Assembly (NCBI GenBank): GCA_029964075.1
Contig: CM057144.1
Location: forward strand, 7,091,281 to 7,155,280
DNA from: Patiria pectinifera
Lineage: Eukaryota; Echinodermata; Asteroidea; Valvatida; Asterinidae
Length of the DNA: 64,000 bases
Direction: 5' to 3'
The notes beneath the pieces are model-generated. The model ran no database searches, was not told the DNA's origin, and saw nothing but the letters and a program-made list of their open reading frames with translations. A program made the position numbers and the translations under genes. This document shows positions 11,080 to 24,247 of this stretch, in pieces; position 1 is the first letter of the stretch; the number at the start of each line of letters is the position of its first letter.

Positions 11080-11900
11080 CATCCAAGCCAAACTCGAAAG
11101 CACAAGCCAGATAATGCAGACCTTGCTAAACTCCGCCATCGGGTCGGGCCAACAGCGATGCCGCAGGCTACGGTCCCGAGGAACAGCGCCTCTGTCGCTG
11201 GAGCGGAGGTCACACTAATCACGCTGCAGCCACCAGCGTGGATCACCGCTGGGACGGCCGCAACGCCGCGCCGGTCGCCCGTCCACTCCCAGATTCCGGC
11301 CAGCCAGCAACCTGCACACCACTGGCAGGGAACCGAGCGGGGCTTCCAGCTCCTTTCAACGCGCCAGCCGCCCAAGAAACGGGCCGCACACGCGCGGCAA
11401 TTTGCAGCTGGGGGCTGCGAAGATACACCACTGCCAGCAACGCCGGCGCCGTTGCTGGCACTCCCGCCGACTTCTCGCACGGCCCTCGCCCATATACACC
11501 AGCCCCACCTGCTTCTGGGCGTGAGCATCATCGCTTTCAGTGGCCATCCCTACACCGAGTGCTGCCCCCATCCTGGTGCCATGCATCCCCTCTACCAGCA
11601 GGCCTACGTCAGTGGCATGGCCTCATCATATTTCACTGGGTTTCATATGCTCCAGTGGCACATCCTTCTCGACTACACTCCATACCTGGGTCTTCCACCT
11701 CATCCGGCCAATCCTGGACAGGCCAGCCAGGGGTGGCAAAACCCCACCCACCTCGGTGAGCAGTGTCGAGTATGGCTAACATGGTTACTGTTTGTGTTAC
11801 CCTAAGTCTACAACCCTTTTGAGCACATGATATTCTCAACCTGCTCCTTCATCCAAACAGATCCCAACCATCACTGCCAACCCTGAGGAGGGGCCTTACT
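11080..11900 (+). pseudogene. Gag-like region of the YR retroelement (left arm)
   Basis: Overlapping open frames (11158-11805 and others) are rich in Pro, Ala, Gln and His. I see no zinc knuckle. The Gag label rests on position ahead of RT and on composition, and the frame is unsettled because of indels. Confidence 0.4.
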
Positions 11901-12959
11901 ATCCTACATGGGAACCCCTAGGAACACGGGGTATCACCTAACAAGAGCAATTATAAAAAGCGAGTTCAGAATCCACACTCTGGACCCCACAGACCTAGTC
12001 CCACAACTCCCAAATCCCATCTACATTGATAAGTCGGGCCAATCACGCGTGACTGACACAAAGAAAAACGCAGATAAATCTCCATTTGCATGGACCAATG
12101 CATTCCAGTTTTTGCATCTGTGTTCTCAGCAGCGCACCGGTTGCAGGAGTTACGAATACATGCGCCGTGTCCCATGGCGGCTGCACGCTCTGGCCGCGGG
12201 GTTGGCTGGAATACGACTGCAGTTTTCCGCATGCGCCAGCAATTTCACCCATCTAGGGAATGGCCCATCATTGATGGGGGAGCTGTGGGCGCTCTACATT
12301 GCTGCCCTGAGGCCTTCACGAGGGAAGCAGGCGGCAATAAAGCTCCTACCGTTTCGCACTCCAAACGAAAGGCCATAACACCCTTTTCGCTGGCCATCCC
12401 ACAACCTCCCGCACTAGTAACATCTGCTTTGCATTCAATCGGGACCCCGGGCTGCAAGGCGGTGTTAGTGCCCATTCCCCCCACAAATGCTCCGCTTGCT
12501 TCTCAACCGACATGGGGTGCCCATTGCAAAACCCTGCCAACAAGAAAAATACCACTGTCTCCTAGGGGCTCAGCCCATCTTTCCCCTCATCAGCCTTGTA
12601 CTAGTTCTCCTAACTGCGTATGTTGCCCGCGCATTCACCAGTGATTGCAGAATGTCTCTACCATGGCTAGATATTTAACTTCAACACAAGCAGTAAGACG
12701 CTCACGCCTGGGTTCACAACTGGATTCAAACAATACAACGGCCTCCGCATGTTAGACCCAATTTATCCTCCGTTAGAAAAAAACCCTGAAATAGCACTAT
12801 AAATTACATAAGGAGGTCTAGCCAAGGCACATAGCCCATTCAAACAGTCCACCAAAAACCTGACTTCCATAGGTCTAATTCCCAAACAGACCCAGGCAGC
12901 TTTAGGCTGATACATCACCTCTCCCATCCCAACTGGACTTGTCAATGACGGGCATTGAC

Positions 12960-14240
12960 AAACAATTATGTTCAGTACAATACACCACCTTTGATGACGC
13001 AGCTAGCTTAGTGGGTAAGCTCGGGAGGGGGCTCAGCACAAAGCTGATATTAAGTCAGCCTTCCGTCTTCTGCCAATCCATCCTGATGATTTGCTTATTG
13101 GGCATTTAAATGCGACAGAATCTATGTTGACAAAATACTCGATGGGAGCAGCATGCGCCCAGCTTATTTTGAAGTTTTCCACTTCATTGAGTGGGTTAGA
13201 ATAGACGCCAGGTTCTGGACACATATGCACAGATGACTTGATGGTCGGGGCAAACTTTAGGTGGCCCCTGTGCCAGAGCATGCTAACTGTTTATCTAAGT
13301 TTGTGGGGAACTAGGGAAAATACTAGTAACTAGAAAACGGTCCTTCCCTCTCCACACAACTGATATTCCTGGGTTTAGAAATTAATTTTATATCGCAAAC
13401 TGTGTCAAATCAGAGAAACTTATCAACATCACCAAAGATCCAGGAGGCAATCCATCCCTCCAAAATAACCTCTCAGAGAAATCTCCAATCACTCATTGGA
13501 TCCCTATCCTTTGTGTGTCGCTTGCAGTCTCTCCTGGACCGGAAGCCTTCCTCCAGGAGACTGATCGACGACACAAAAACGCATTAAAGCAACCCCTGGC
13601 ACCTAATTAGGCTTTCAAAGAGGCGTGAAGGAAGACCTGGGCACATGTGGTGTGTTCCTATGTAGCTTTAACGTGGAGGACAATAATTCCTGACCAGTAA
13701 TTGTGCCCCTGAGCCCTGAGACGAAGCATCTTCAAACTATTCACAGACAGCCATGAGTGGGGCATAGGGATTTGGGGGTACTTTCTGGGCCAGTGGTTTT
13801 ACCGAGAGATTTGGCCTCAATCTGCTTCCAAGGATGACAAATCCATCCATAAACAGTCATCAGGGAATTCTTCCCAGGTAGTTGTGGCTCTCACACTATG
13901 GGGGAAATCCTTCCTGGGAAGAAAATAATTATCAGGTCAGACAATGAGGCAGTGGTTTCAATAATTAACAAACAGTCATCAAATATTCGGGAAGATCATG
14001 AAACTGGTCCGATTCTTTGTCCTCCAGTGCCTCCATGACAACGTTAGCTTCATAGGCCAGACACATTTCGGAATACATAATAATAGCATACGCTGAATGC
14101 TGGCTTCTCCCTGTTCACAGCGATGAATCGATTTCGAGAGATCAGCTCCCTCAGCAGCCAAAAGTGATTTTGGCTGAAGTCCCACCATTTCTATGGAGGC
14201 TATAAACACGGAAGCCCACCGACTCCTGGGGGGCATCCTT
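12960..14240 (+). pseudogene. Reverse transcriptase/RNase H of the YR retroelement (left arm)
   Basis: In scattered frames the sequence reads VQYTTFDDAASLVGKLG, ADIKSAFRLLPIHPDD (RT domain 2-3 region), a thumb-like QRNLQSLIGSLSFVCRL, FTDSHEWGIGIWGYFLGQWF and IIIRSDNEAVVSIINKQSS (RNase H region). The catalytic YVDD is lost here: about nine bases are missing near 13227 compared with the mirror. Confidence 0.7.
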
Positions 14241-14269
14241 TGCGAGTAGTACTTTGGGGAACATATAGC

Positions 14270-15175
14270 AAGGGCGTGGAACAGTTCATCCAATTCCGGC
14301 ATCATGCTTGGCCTCCACACCCCTCTGGCCAGCTCCATGTGGCCACATTGCAGCCTTCTTATTGCCCATCTCTCTCACACTGGAAGGCCTTGCCTCTTCC
14401 ACAATCGGCACGTATACAGTCGCGACCGCTTATGTACATAAAATTAATGGAGCCCGGCACTCCCACCAGCACAGCTTCATCGTTCGGAAAATGAGGAGAG
14501 CTACGCGGTTGCCGCCCCGCCAAGGCCGCGCTGCGACCCTAGGCGCCCCATCCGCGGCAGAATTCCTCGAAAAATATGCAACATTCTGCGGCGCCAATCA
14601 CCTCATCGAATCTTGAGGCTGCACTTTCTGTGCCGCATTTTCATACCTGGCTTTTGGTTTTTCCTCCGTAGTTGGGGGAACTAACAACTGCTAGCTTAAA
14701 TCCGCCCCAGCATGAACGAACCCTCAACTTTCATGACGCTCTGGTTTGAAAGCAAATCGATCACTCTGTACTGGTGGTCAGGCTTAGGTTCTCCAAAACT
14801 GATCGCCCAAACGGGCGACTCTGTAACGAACTGCGTTTTCATAGGGATCTCCACTCCCCCACTTTTGCCCCTGGGTGAACATGGTTTCAAGTTACCTCCC
14901 TCCTGCGCCCACTTTGCAGGCCCATTTTGTTCTTCTCATGTGATACACCCTAACAACATACCAGTTCAGCCAAATGCTGCGTAGAACCCAGTGGCACTAG
15001 GGCCCCTTCCTCTGAGAGGTTTTAGCCCTACAGCTTGACTTATTGCTGATACATCCGCTGCTCTGAATGGAACCCCGGTGATTGTAGATCCAATTATTAG
15101 GCCACTGGAAATCCCAAGCCGTTAATTTGTACATCCTGGCCTGACAAAGTCCCTCTCCCTCTACAGAGCTGCCCT
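14270..15175 (+). pseudogene. Tyrosine recombinase of the YR retroelement (left arm, broken)
   Basis: It starts around the block for EQFIQFRHHA and ends with the codons for the active-site tyrosine (15130-15132). The frame changes several times between them. It keeps about 21 bases before the tyrosine block that the right arm lacks. Confidence 0.65.
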
Positions 15176-15229
15176 TAACTGTAACATGTCATTTTGCATC
15201 CCCGGTTCTGCTCTTGTTTTTGCTTAACT

Positions 15230-15866
15230 CCACAGGTGGTACAACACCGCCGCAGCCACCTGGGTGGTTGGTGACAACGACATTGTCTTCCGCGCCAATG
15301 CGAACATGCCCCCAAATGAGCCAGCATTGGGGCTGATCACCTGGCGAGGGAGTGCGAGTGCCAAAATATCATCGATGGTCCCTCTATCCGAAAGTTAACA
15401 ACTCCAACACTCCTCGGTTCCTACTCAGCCATTGTGAGTCCACCTGGGGACCAATTCGATTTGGCCTTTTCAATTCCCGTCAAAGGAGATCCGAGGCAGG
15501 TTGGAGGAGGGCTTATAGGCTAAGACACACATGCTGCCTCACACTCGAGATAGTTTGGTCGGACATCCTCCTGCGTCTGTTCTACTATGGAGAGGAGCGC
15601 CCGGGTGTTGGGTGGGCAGAGAAAAATGTCAACGCTCTGAATAAATATGCTCACAGGGTGTGTAAAAATTTGGGAAATGCTCCACGGGATCGTGCACTCC
15701 TGCACTATCAACTCTAGCCAGCTTAGTCTCTCTACAATGGCGGGACGGCCTCCATCTGTCCCTCCTGACGCAAACAACAATTCTGCAAAAATATTTCAGG
15801 CAGCCCTGCAGCCTTCTTTACACTCACACCCATCAGCCCTTCTCCATCCCCCTCGTTATTGAGTTG
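15230..15866 (+). pseudogene. SGNH/GDSL hydrolase domain of the YR retroelement (left arm)
   Basis: WVVGDND replaces the normal VGDSI block, so the serine is lost here. Later blocks (VWSDILLRLFYYGEERPGV, VNALNKYAHRVCKNLG) are in good frame, and the C-terminal part is shifted. Confidence 0.65.
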
Positions 15867-16140
15867 CTATTTCATAGCTCACCGGCTGCTCAGTTCAGTC
15901 GGTTTTATAGTTATTGGTTCTTATAACCAGCCATTCAAATAAACATTAGGTGTCTTCATGCGCTAAAAAATTGCTTGGGTCATTTACTGTAGGGTTGCTC
16001 CCGGTTCCCAGTCAACATGCTATGCACATTGGTTCACTGTCTCGAGGGGGATTGGCAAGTTCCTGTATTCAAGTAACTTGTTTGGCAGAGAAATGAGGGG
16101 AGGCGACACCTCAAGGTGGAACTAGGGGGGTTAGGAAATC

Positions 16141-19100
16141 AGAACAACTAATTTTGTATAAAACCAATCACCAGAATCTCTTAATTTAGCTAATCACCTA
16201 ATATTCTGATTACTCTATATCTTGATTATAACTTAGATCCTGTAAGTTTTCATTGCCACCGTTCACCTTTGGCTATATATTTATATATAACTACTTAAGT
16301 GTTGTTCATATCTGTGGGTTATTATTGTAGCTTGATAAACCATTGTATTAAGGGCTCGAGAGTGTAATTTATTTTAGTAGTAACTTGCCGCTACTTAGTA
16401 TACCTGTAACTTTATGCTTAATTGCATGGTTTGGTGGTTTACAACACTCATTGTCATCAAGTTATTTGATTAACAAATTCTTGCATTGCGGGGCCTCAAC
16501 ATACAGTGTAATAGTATGACAATGCAAACCACTGTATTATTGTATTGATTAATACCATGCTAGGATACATGGGACTGTATCAATCAAGAGCAATAAGCAT
16601 GCTCAGCTTATGTTAGCTAGAAGCTGACCACATTTATCCATGTCCGTGTGCTCTCTCTCGTCCTCTCTAGGGCCAATGTAACAGTTATTTCAGCACGAAA
16701 AGTTACCCCTATTTGCATATTTTGCTGTTGTAAATTGTCTTTTCTGTGGCGACTCATTGTTAACTGTCAGTACATGGCAGCAAGCCAACTTTTCATAGTG
16801 TCTTCCTTAAATGACATCACAGTAACAGTGCCAACGGCTGTCTGGAAGAGCATGGAAAACAGAAATAGCACCAGGTACGACACAGAAAGCAAACAAAAAC
16901 AAAACGTTTTCAAAAGTGATCATGTAAGCAAAGCACCTACCCAACTGATTAAATAGCTGGAAGTTGATTATAACCATACTTGAAATGGCAAAATACTAAA
17001 AGTCTCAGAGGTTATTAGGAACACACACAACATAAAGTCACATGTATGCACCCTAAATTTTGTGAAAGACCAAAATAGAAAGTAATGGCTTGAAACCAAG
17101 TTTATTAAAACAAGCTCTTCCACTACAGTGCATCCAGCCTACACAGGGATTGGCCACAGTATTTTTGCCACACTCCCCCAAAGAGAAGAAAACTTGATAA
17201 AGCAAAAAGAAAACTATGAAACTGCAATTCCAGCAGAGAGAAGAAGAATGCAAATGCAGGCTTTGACAAGTGAAGTGGAGCAAGCTCTTCCACCGTAGTG
17301 CATCCAGCCTACCTGAGGATTTGCCAGTTTCCTAAAAGAACACATAACTTGTTGTTTTGGCTCTGTACACGGTAGGAATACACATGACTGTTTGCAAGTA
17401 TGGCTTGAAAAGAGGTAGTATACCTCACAACTGTCTCTACTAATGCTGTTGTCAAATCTCCTTAGCCTTGTGAAGAATATATAGTTTCATTTTATAAGAT
17501 TGTACACACAGTGAGTCAATAAAACAGCATTGTTCTTCATGTATATTTAAAATGACGTATTTAAAATTTGTAGATAATTTTTAACCTCTTATTCTAGCGA
17601 AGCTAAAAGACCCATCGTTTCTTGCATTTTCATCTCAAATTCAAGCAATCAAAAGCAACTTTAAATTTTATAGTCTTGCCGTGCTGTAAAACAATACGGC
17701 TGAACAATATAATAAAAATGATGATTCTGTTTACTTAAACTTCTGTATATGGGACTCATGACTGTAAAGTGACTGATATGCCTAGCTATGTACAAGTCAG
17801 AATATTTTTTGAGTAATAAAAGTGCGTTGTGAAATTTGTGAGGTAGTAATACTCTGTTGCATTTTATACCACAGTCGTGCTCCAGACAGCTGCTTTTTGT
17901 GCATAACTTGTCACAGTGGTGATCATTTATGTACCTCCTTTTCATACAATAACTTTTACTGCTTATTTATCAAAAATGTTCTATGACAATTATTTATATA
18001 ATTTAGCAAAGGGACTGATTTCATCATGCCACCGCTGCTCTCTTTTGATCTCAAGTTATGAAGAACCTAGTGAAATGAACTGACTAAGGTATTCCTTAGC
18101 AAATTGTCATGCCTTGTTTGATTGTGACCTTACAGCATTACAAACTCTGTTTGAAGCCAGATAAACGATAATACGTAATATAAAAATTGCAATAAAAGTA
18201 TACTCCATGCCAATCTGATATTTAGAATAGAGTTCATACTCTTGTGCTTGGAATACTTCAGGTAAAATAACAAGACCAGAAGATCCTCCAATGTTTCTCC
18301 AACATATGGCTAGCGAAGACATGTACCATCAGATTCATCACTTGCTGGGGCTTAACCAAGCACTGATCAAAACCTTAACTTTTCAGGTACACTTCAGAAA
18401 GGCAATAACCTGGAAGTCATTCTTAAGACATTACCCTAATCTTGATCCCCAGCGGGTAGCGCATGGCTTTCTCTGGATGGTACAGACATGTTGCTCTCAT
18501 CCAAGGCAGTCTCTGGAAGCTGGGCTTGTTTAAGCTCTGGGAGGGTCAGGTCCAGTAAGGCACCAATAAGGCAATCAAGCCAAACACTAGGCAGGCCAAT
18601 TTTCTCCCCTGTATAGAATGGACGGACAGACAGAAGCACAAGGCACTTAGTATGGCTGGTGCTCCAAATACAGTTAACTACCTCCTGTTACAGCTCTTTG
18701 ACAATGTAGTAAAGGTTGTGGCGGGGATTGCAGGCACATCCCAAGTCGGGTCACAGTAAATTCACAGCCCAGCCATACCTGTGATGAACACAACAAAGGA
18801 AATGCCCTGCAGTCTATGAGTTTGAGAGTTGACTTGGCTGATGACTGTGATGTACTTAGATGTGATCACCACAATTGCAAGTATTACAAATATCCCGTAG
18901 GACAGAAGACATAGAGAACAGCAGTCTCATTGTTGTATTGAACGTATGTACATCTTTTGTTGAGAACCTACTTTTGAAATTTATAGTGTGTGTCACAATG
19001 TGTCTATGGAGAGTGTTATAGTGTAGGAACAAAGGGAAACACAATGCCTTAATCTCTATGGTGTCACAATGAATGTAGTTTTAGGTGCTCAAAGTTGATG

Positions 19101-19223
19101 GTGTGCAGAGTGGGCAACTCAACCATGAAGCGAGACAGGCGGTGCCGTCCTCCGGGAAGCAGGTTAGGTGAATCTTTGTTTGATGTACCATCAGTCTGAC
19201 AGCTGTGGCCATGACATGGGTCT
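16141..19223. other. Non-coding inner part of the left arm
   Basis: There is no convincing gene in 3 kb. A 45-bp motif (CAAGCTCTTCCAC...GTGCATCCAGCC) occurs at 17101 and 17281, 180 bases apart, and again in the mirror near 22860 and 23020. The mirror region is 20942-24000. Besides indels, the two copies show base substitutions here, more than at the outer ends. Confidence 0.6.
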
Positions 19224-19723
19224 NNNNNNNNNNNNNNNNNNNNNNNNNNNNNNNNNNNNNNNNNNNNNNNNNNNNNNNNNNNNNNNNNNNNNNNNNNNNN
19301 NNNNNNNNNNNNNNNNNNNNNNNNNNNNNNNNNNNNNNNNNNNNNNNNNNNNNNNNNNNNNNNNNNNNNNNNNNNNNNNNNNNNNNNNNNNNNNNNNNNN
19401 NNNNNNNNNNNNNNNNNNNNNNNNNNNNNNNNNNNNNNNNNNNNNNNNNNNNNNNNNNNNNNNNNNNNNNNNNNNNNNNNNNNNNNNNNNNNNNNNNNNN
19501 NNNNNNNNNNNNNNNNNNNNNNNNNNNNNNNNNNNNNNNNNNNNNNNNNNNNNNNNNNNNNNNNNNNNNNNNNNNNNNNNNNNNNNNNNNNNNNNNNNNN
19601 NNNNNNNNNNNNNNNNNNNNNNNNNNNNNNNNNNNNNNNNNNNNNNNNNNNNNNNNNNNNNNNNNNNNNNNNNNNNNNNNNNNNNNNNNNNNNNNNNNNN
19701 NNNNNNNNNNNNNNNNNNNNNNN
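19224..19723. other. Assembly gap of exactly 500 N
   Basis: The run is exactly 500 N, which looks like a placeholder size rather than a measured distance. It begins where the left arm's similarity ends, so the real spacer length and inner boundary of the palindrome are unknown. ORFs that read through the N run are meaningless. Confidence 0.98.
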
Positions 19724-20196
19724 GTCCCACCTGGCTCATACTAGAAAGCGCGCATATGCAAACAAAGCGTAACATCATTAGGACTTCTGGGTCTATTTCA
19801 TGCCACACATAAGCAAGGACTCACAAGACAAGCTGTAAATAAGTTGTGCTATTTAGAGTTTAAACACTACATCGCCTTTTTCAAAAACTCTGCGGTTACA
19901 AGAAATACAGGAGTGGGTGTGTGTTCCATGTCTGCACGCGCCTTGGCGGAGTCATCGCTCCAACCCTTCTCTTCCGCTTACAGGGCATACATTGCTCCCT
20001 TTTTCTTCATTCTTAATACTATTGCATTTAGGCAGAGTTAGAGGGCAAATATTTTTATCACTAGATAGGCATGAGTAAAACCTTGTGTGGTCCTTGTTAC
20101 CGAATTGAAATAAAAAAATTCAGGTTTTGCCCCTCATCGACGTATTTTAAACACTCAGTGTTGTCTCAAGTGATTGTGAGAAATATTCACAAACTA

Positions 20197-20249
20197 CTCG
20201 GTCGGGACTCAAACCTACTCACCCCTGCTTACTAGCGCAGACCACCGAG
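20197..20249 (-). ncRNA. tRNA-like SINE head (tentative)
   Basis: The minus strand begins CTCGGTGGTCTGCGCTAG (A-box-like) and ends with a B-box-like GGTTTGAGTCC and ACCGAG, which can pair with the 5' CTCGGT. At 53 bases it is too short for a real tRNA, so a decayed tRNA-derived SINE is more likely. Confidence 0.3.
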
Positions 20250-20550
20250 CTTCACAGAGGTCGGGCTGGGAGTGGCTGGTTCGAATCTGATATAGTAGCA
20301 AGTTAATAAAAACTTCAACTATTCATTCAGAAGGAACACCCTCATGAGACAACTACAGCACATATGTCTTTTATTTGGGGTTAAAAATATAGAGCTATAT
20401 TAAATTACACAGAGCGCTGACTCCATGTGCACACATTGATGCCTGCTGGTGCATCCATGTTAGTATAAACTGTGGAAAGCTCAAAATTTGTACATTTTGT
20501 ACGGCTATTTGCATATCTGTGTTTGTATGCAAATAGGCACGTATCTTTAA

Positions 20551-20840
20551 AGCCAAAGTACGCCCCAAAAATTGAAACGTTACTAACCAATAGAAGGAGT
20601 GTTTCATTTTGTCTCTGCAACAACACAAAGGTGTGTGCGGTATCTGCTGCAGATGATTTTTGCCATGGCATTTTCATGAAGAGCTTGTTGTTTATGATGT
20701 TGTACTTCCAGTTGTTGTATTTAGGAGTCCACATTGCAAAATCCCATTTTTATGTAATTTCATTATGTTGTACAAATACGCATATGAATTCAAATGGCTT
20801 GACTCCAGGACAGCTTCCAAAGTATCTCAGCGGAGAATGA
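20551..20840 (+). repeat. Dispersed repeat, copy in the spacer
   Basis: Shared blocks with 63761-64000 include TACGCCC-AAAA, GTTTCATTTTG-CTC, GTGTGCG and TCTGCTGCAGATG, followed by an A/T-rich part ending in AATTCAAA. The copies are diverged but collinear. Confidence 0.6.
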
Positions 20841-20941
20841 GGAGTTAGCGCCTAGTAATATAGTGCTCTCATAGGTTGAGTTTTTACCTGTAAGCCCTTT
20901 TTCAACAAATCTTGAACATTTGAAATCAATGGGAACTGCTA

Positions 20942-23900
20942 AGACCTATGTCATGGCTACAGTTGTCAGACTGAATAGTACATCAAACAAAGATTCACCT
21001 AACTCTGCTTCCTCGGAGGAAGCGGCTTTGCCGCCTGTCTCCCGCTCATGGTTGAGTTGCCCTTGCACAATTATCAACTTTGAGCACATAAAACCACACA
21101 GTCGTGATTTAAACACTACATCTGAGGTCAAGGCATTGTGTTTCCTTTGTTCTACATCGAACACTCTCCATAGACACATTGTGACATTGAATACACTTAT
21201 AAATTTCAAAGTAGGTTCTCAACAAAAGATGTACATACGTCAATACAATAATGAGACTGCTGTTCCTCTCTATGTGTCTTCCTGTCCCCGGGATGTTTGT
21301 AATACTTGCAATTGTGGTGATCACATGTCATCATAGGTACAATACAGTCATCCAGCTAAGTCAACTCACAAACTCATGAACTGCCAGGGCATTCCTTTGT
21401 TATTATTGTTCATCTTTGGTACTCTGTGACTGACTTGTGAATTTACTTGTGACCAGACTTTTGGATGTGCCTGCAATCCCTGCTACAACCTTTACTACAT
21501 TGTCAAAGGCTGTAACAGGGAGAGGTAGTTAACTGTGTAATACTTGGAGCACCAGCCATGGCTAAGCGCCTTTGCGCTCTGTCTGTCCGTCCATTCTATA
21601 CAGGGGAGAAGGGTGGCCTTACCTAGTGTTTATGGCTTGATTGCCTTATTGAGTGCCTTACTGACCTGACCCTCTCCCAGAGAGCTTAAAACAGCTTCAG
21701 GAGACTGTGATGGATAGAGAATAGCATGTTCAGGCCCACGCCCCATCCAGAGAAAGCTTTCATGCCACCTGCTGGGGATCAAGATGGGGGTAATGTCTTA
21801 AGAATGACTTCAGTTATTGCCTTCGAAGTGTCCTGAAAAGTTAAGGTTTTGATCAGTGTTGAAGTAGCAAGTGTGAGATACGACACACAGATGCATGTCG
21901 TCATCAATAGCCATACAAGCTGGAGAAACATTGAGGGATTTGGTTCTGTTATTCCATCTGAAGTATTCCGGGCAATAAGAGTATGAACTCTTTATTCTAA
22001 ATATCTTGGTTATGGAGCATACTTTCAGCAATTTTTATGGCACGGATATCGCTTATTCAGCCTCAAGAGCTGTAATGCTGTACAGTCACAATCAACAAGG
22101 CATGACACTCTGCTATGGAATACCTAGTCGTCTTACTTCACTCAGGTTCTTCATTTGATCCAGAGTGCGGTGGCAGATGAAATCAGTCCCTTTTACTAAA
22201 TTATAAATAATTGTCATTAAGAGAACATTTTTGATAACAACAGTGTGTTATTGTATGAAAAGGAGGTGACATAAATGATCACCACTGTGATAAGCAGGTA
22301 TAAAAAGCAGCTGTCTGGGGTAATACTGTATAAAATGCAACAGGTATTTACTCCACAAATTTCACAACGCACTATTACTCAAAAATATTCTGACTTTGGC
22401 ATAGCTGCATGCTCAGTCACTTTTGGTGAGTTGATCCAGTATATAGAAAGCTGGTGAATGGGAATTCAGAGAAAAGAGATACCTAGAGCAGATGTTGATA
22501 AAGTGAATGGCAGACTGGTAAAATTTTAGTTGTTTGATTTAGCTGAACAGCTGAAATGCAGACAAACGATGGTCTTTTTTAGATTTAGAATGAGTATATT
22601 AGGGTGAGTCACAAAATTTTGTATCGTCATTTTAAAATGCATACAGCTGAAGAATCAATGCTGTTTTATTGACTCGCAGGTACAATCTATAAAATGGAAA
22701 CTATATATTCACAAGGCTGAGAGATTTGACAACAGCACAGTAGAGACAGCTGTGAGGTATACTACCTCTCTTCAAGCCATACTGTGCTTCAGTCTGTGTA
22801 TTCCTACCGCATAGGCAAATGTTATGTGTTCTTTAGGAAATGTGGCAAACCCTGTGGTGGCTGGATGCACTACGTGTAAAGAGCTGTGTCAATGACTCCT
22901 GGTCGTGCAAAGCCTGCATTTGCATTCTTCTCTCAAGGAATTCAGAGTTTCAGTTTTCTTTTCTTTATCGTTTTCTTCTCTTTGGGAGTGTGGCAAAATA
23001 CTGGCCAATCCCTGTGTAGGCTGATGCACTGTAGTGGAAGATGCATCTTAAGCCAAGCTATTTTGCTTCTCTTTCTATTTCCTGGTCTTTCACAAATTTA
23101 GGGTATAATGTGACATGTTGTGTGTGTTCCTTAATACCTCTGAACTTAAGTATTCTTTGCCATTCATATGGTTAGAATCAACTTCAGTCATTTAATCAGT
23201 TGGGTAGGTGCTTTGCTTACATGATCACTTCTTGAAAACGCTTTGTTTCCTTGTTTGCTTCTGTGTCGTGATCTGGTGCTATTTCTGTTTTCCATGCTCT
23301 TCCAGACAGTCAGCTGGCACCGTTACTGTGATGTCATTTAAGGAAGACATCATGAAAAGTTGGCTTGCCGCGTACTGACAGTTAACAATGAGTCGCCACA
23401 GAAAAGACAATTTACAACAGCAAAATATGCAAATAGGGCAACTTTTCGTGCTGAAATAACTTTGTTACATTGGCCCTAGAGAGGACAGAGAGAGCACACG
23501 GACATGGATAAATGTGGTCAGCTTCGGCTAACCTTCGCCGAGCGTTTATTGCTCTTGATGATACAGTCCCATGTATCCTACATGTATTAACCAATACAAT
23601 ATTACAGTGTTTGCATTGTCTACTATTACACTGTATGTTGAGGCCCCGCAATGCAAGAATTTGTTAATCAAATAACGATGACAATGAGTGTTGTAAACCA
23701 CCAAACCATGCAATTAAGCATAAAGTTACAGGTATACTAAGCGCGGCAAGTTACACCAAATAAATTACGCTGAGTCTTAATACAATGGTTTATCAAGCTA
23801 CATGTACAATAACCCACAGATATGAACAACACTTACAGTTATATAAAATATATAGCCAAAGTGAACGGTGGCAATGAAAACTTTAGGATCAAGGGTTATA

Positions 23901-23999
23901 ATCAAGATATAAAGTAATCAGAATATTAGGTGATTAGCTAGAATTAAGATTCTGGTGATTGGTTTTATACAAAATTAGTCGTTCTGATTTCCTAACCTC
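20942..23999. other. Non-coding inner part of the right arm
   Basis: This is the mirror of 16141-19223. Short ORFs such as 20920-21336 are not conserved in frame in the other arm, so none is called. Confidence 0.6.
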
Positions 24000-24247
24000 C
24001 CTAGTTCCACCTTGGGCGTGTCCCCGCCCCCCTCATTTCTGCCAAACAAGTTACGAATACAGGAACTTGCCAACCCCCCCCCCCCCCCACACACAGTGAC
24101 CCAATGTGCATGGCATGTTTACTGGGAACCGATAACTCTAAGTGAACCAAGCAATTTTAGCACAGAAGACACCTAATGTTTATTTGAATGGCTGGTTTTT
24201 AAGACCACACGGAGGTGTTAACTGACCGGTGAGCTATGGACAGCAAC

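Larger units (their letters stand above)
10690..16140 (+). mobile_element. DIRS/Ngaro-type tyrosine-recombinase retrotransposon (left arm)
   Basis: The gene order is Gag-like region, RT/RNase H, tyrosine recombinase and SGNH hydrolase. A recombinase in place of a DDE integrase defines the DIRS order, and SGNH hydrolase ORFs are known from Ngaro-like members. The ends are approximate: I could not find the split direct or inverted repeats that would fix them. A TATA-like box lies near the 5' end. This copy is heavily frame-shifted. Confidence 0.75.
1..19223 (+). repeat. Left arm of a giant inverted duplication
   Basis: The whole segment recurs reverse-complemented at 20942-40505. Matching landmarks are the hAT exon 1 ORF (9-251 with 40254-40496), the LINE ORF (1157-1477 with 39029-39349), the hAT 3' end (4864 with 35541), the polymerase C-terminus (7196 with 33088), the recombinase tyrosine codon (15130 with 24935) and the gap edge (19223 with 20942). 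Coordinate sums run 40505, 40506, 40405, 40284, 40065 and 40165. The outer ends are therefore collinear, while the inner parts differ by many small indels. The arm may continue upstream of the window. Confidence 0.95.
19724..20941. other. Unique spacer between the palindrome arms
   Basis: No convincing coding sequence is seen here. The stretch holds a tRNA-like SINE head (about 20197-20249), an inverted pair of octamer-like sites (20505-20536) and a copy of a dispersed repeat (20551-20840) that recurs at the end of the window. I see no counterpart in either arm. Confidence 0.7.

Noticed and set aside
12090-12644. 184-codon ORF in the YR element between Gag and RT
   Set aside because: It overlaps several equally long frames on both strands in a G/C-rich indel-damaged region. 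I cannot decide which frame, if any, is real.
19168-19812. Three ORFs of 179-214 codons around 19.2-19.8 kb
   Set aside because: They consist mostly of the 500-N gap.
20197-20249. Functional tRNA gene
   Set aside because: Only 53 bases, with no anticodon arm of normal length. It is kept only as a tentative SINE head.
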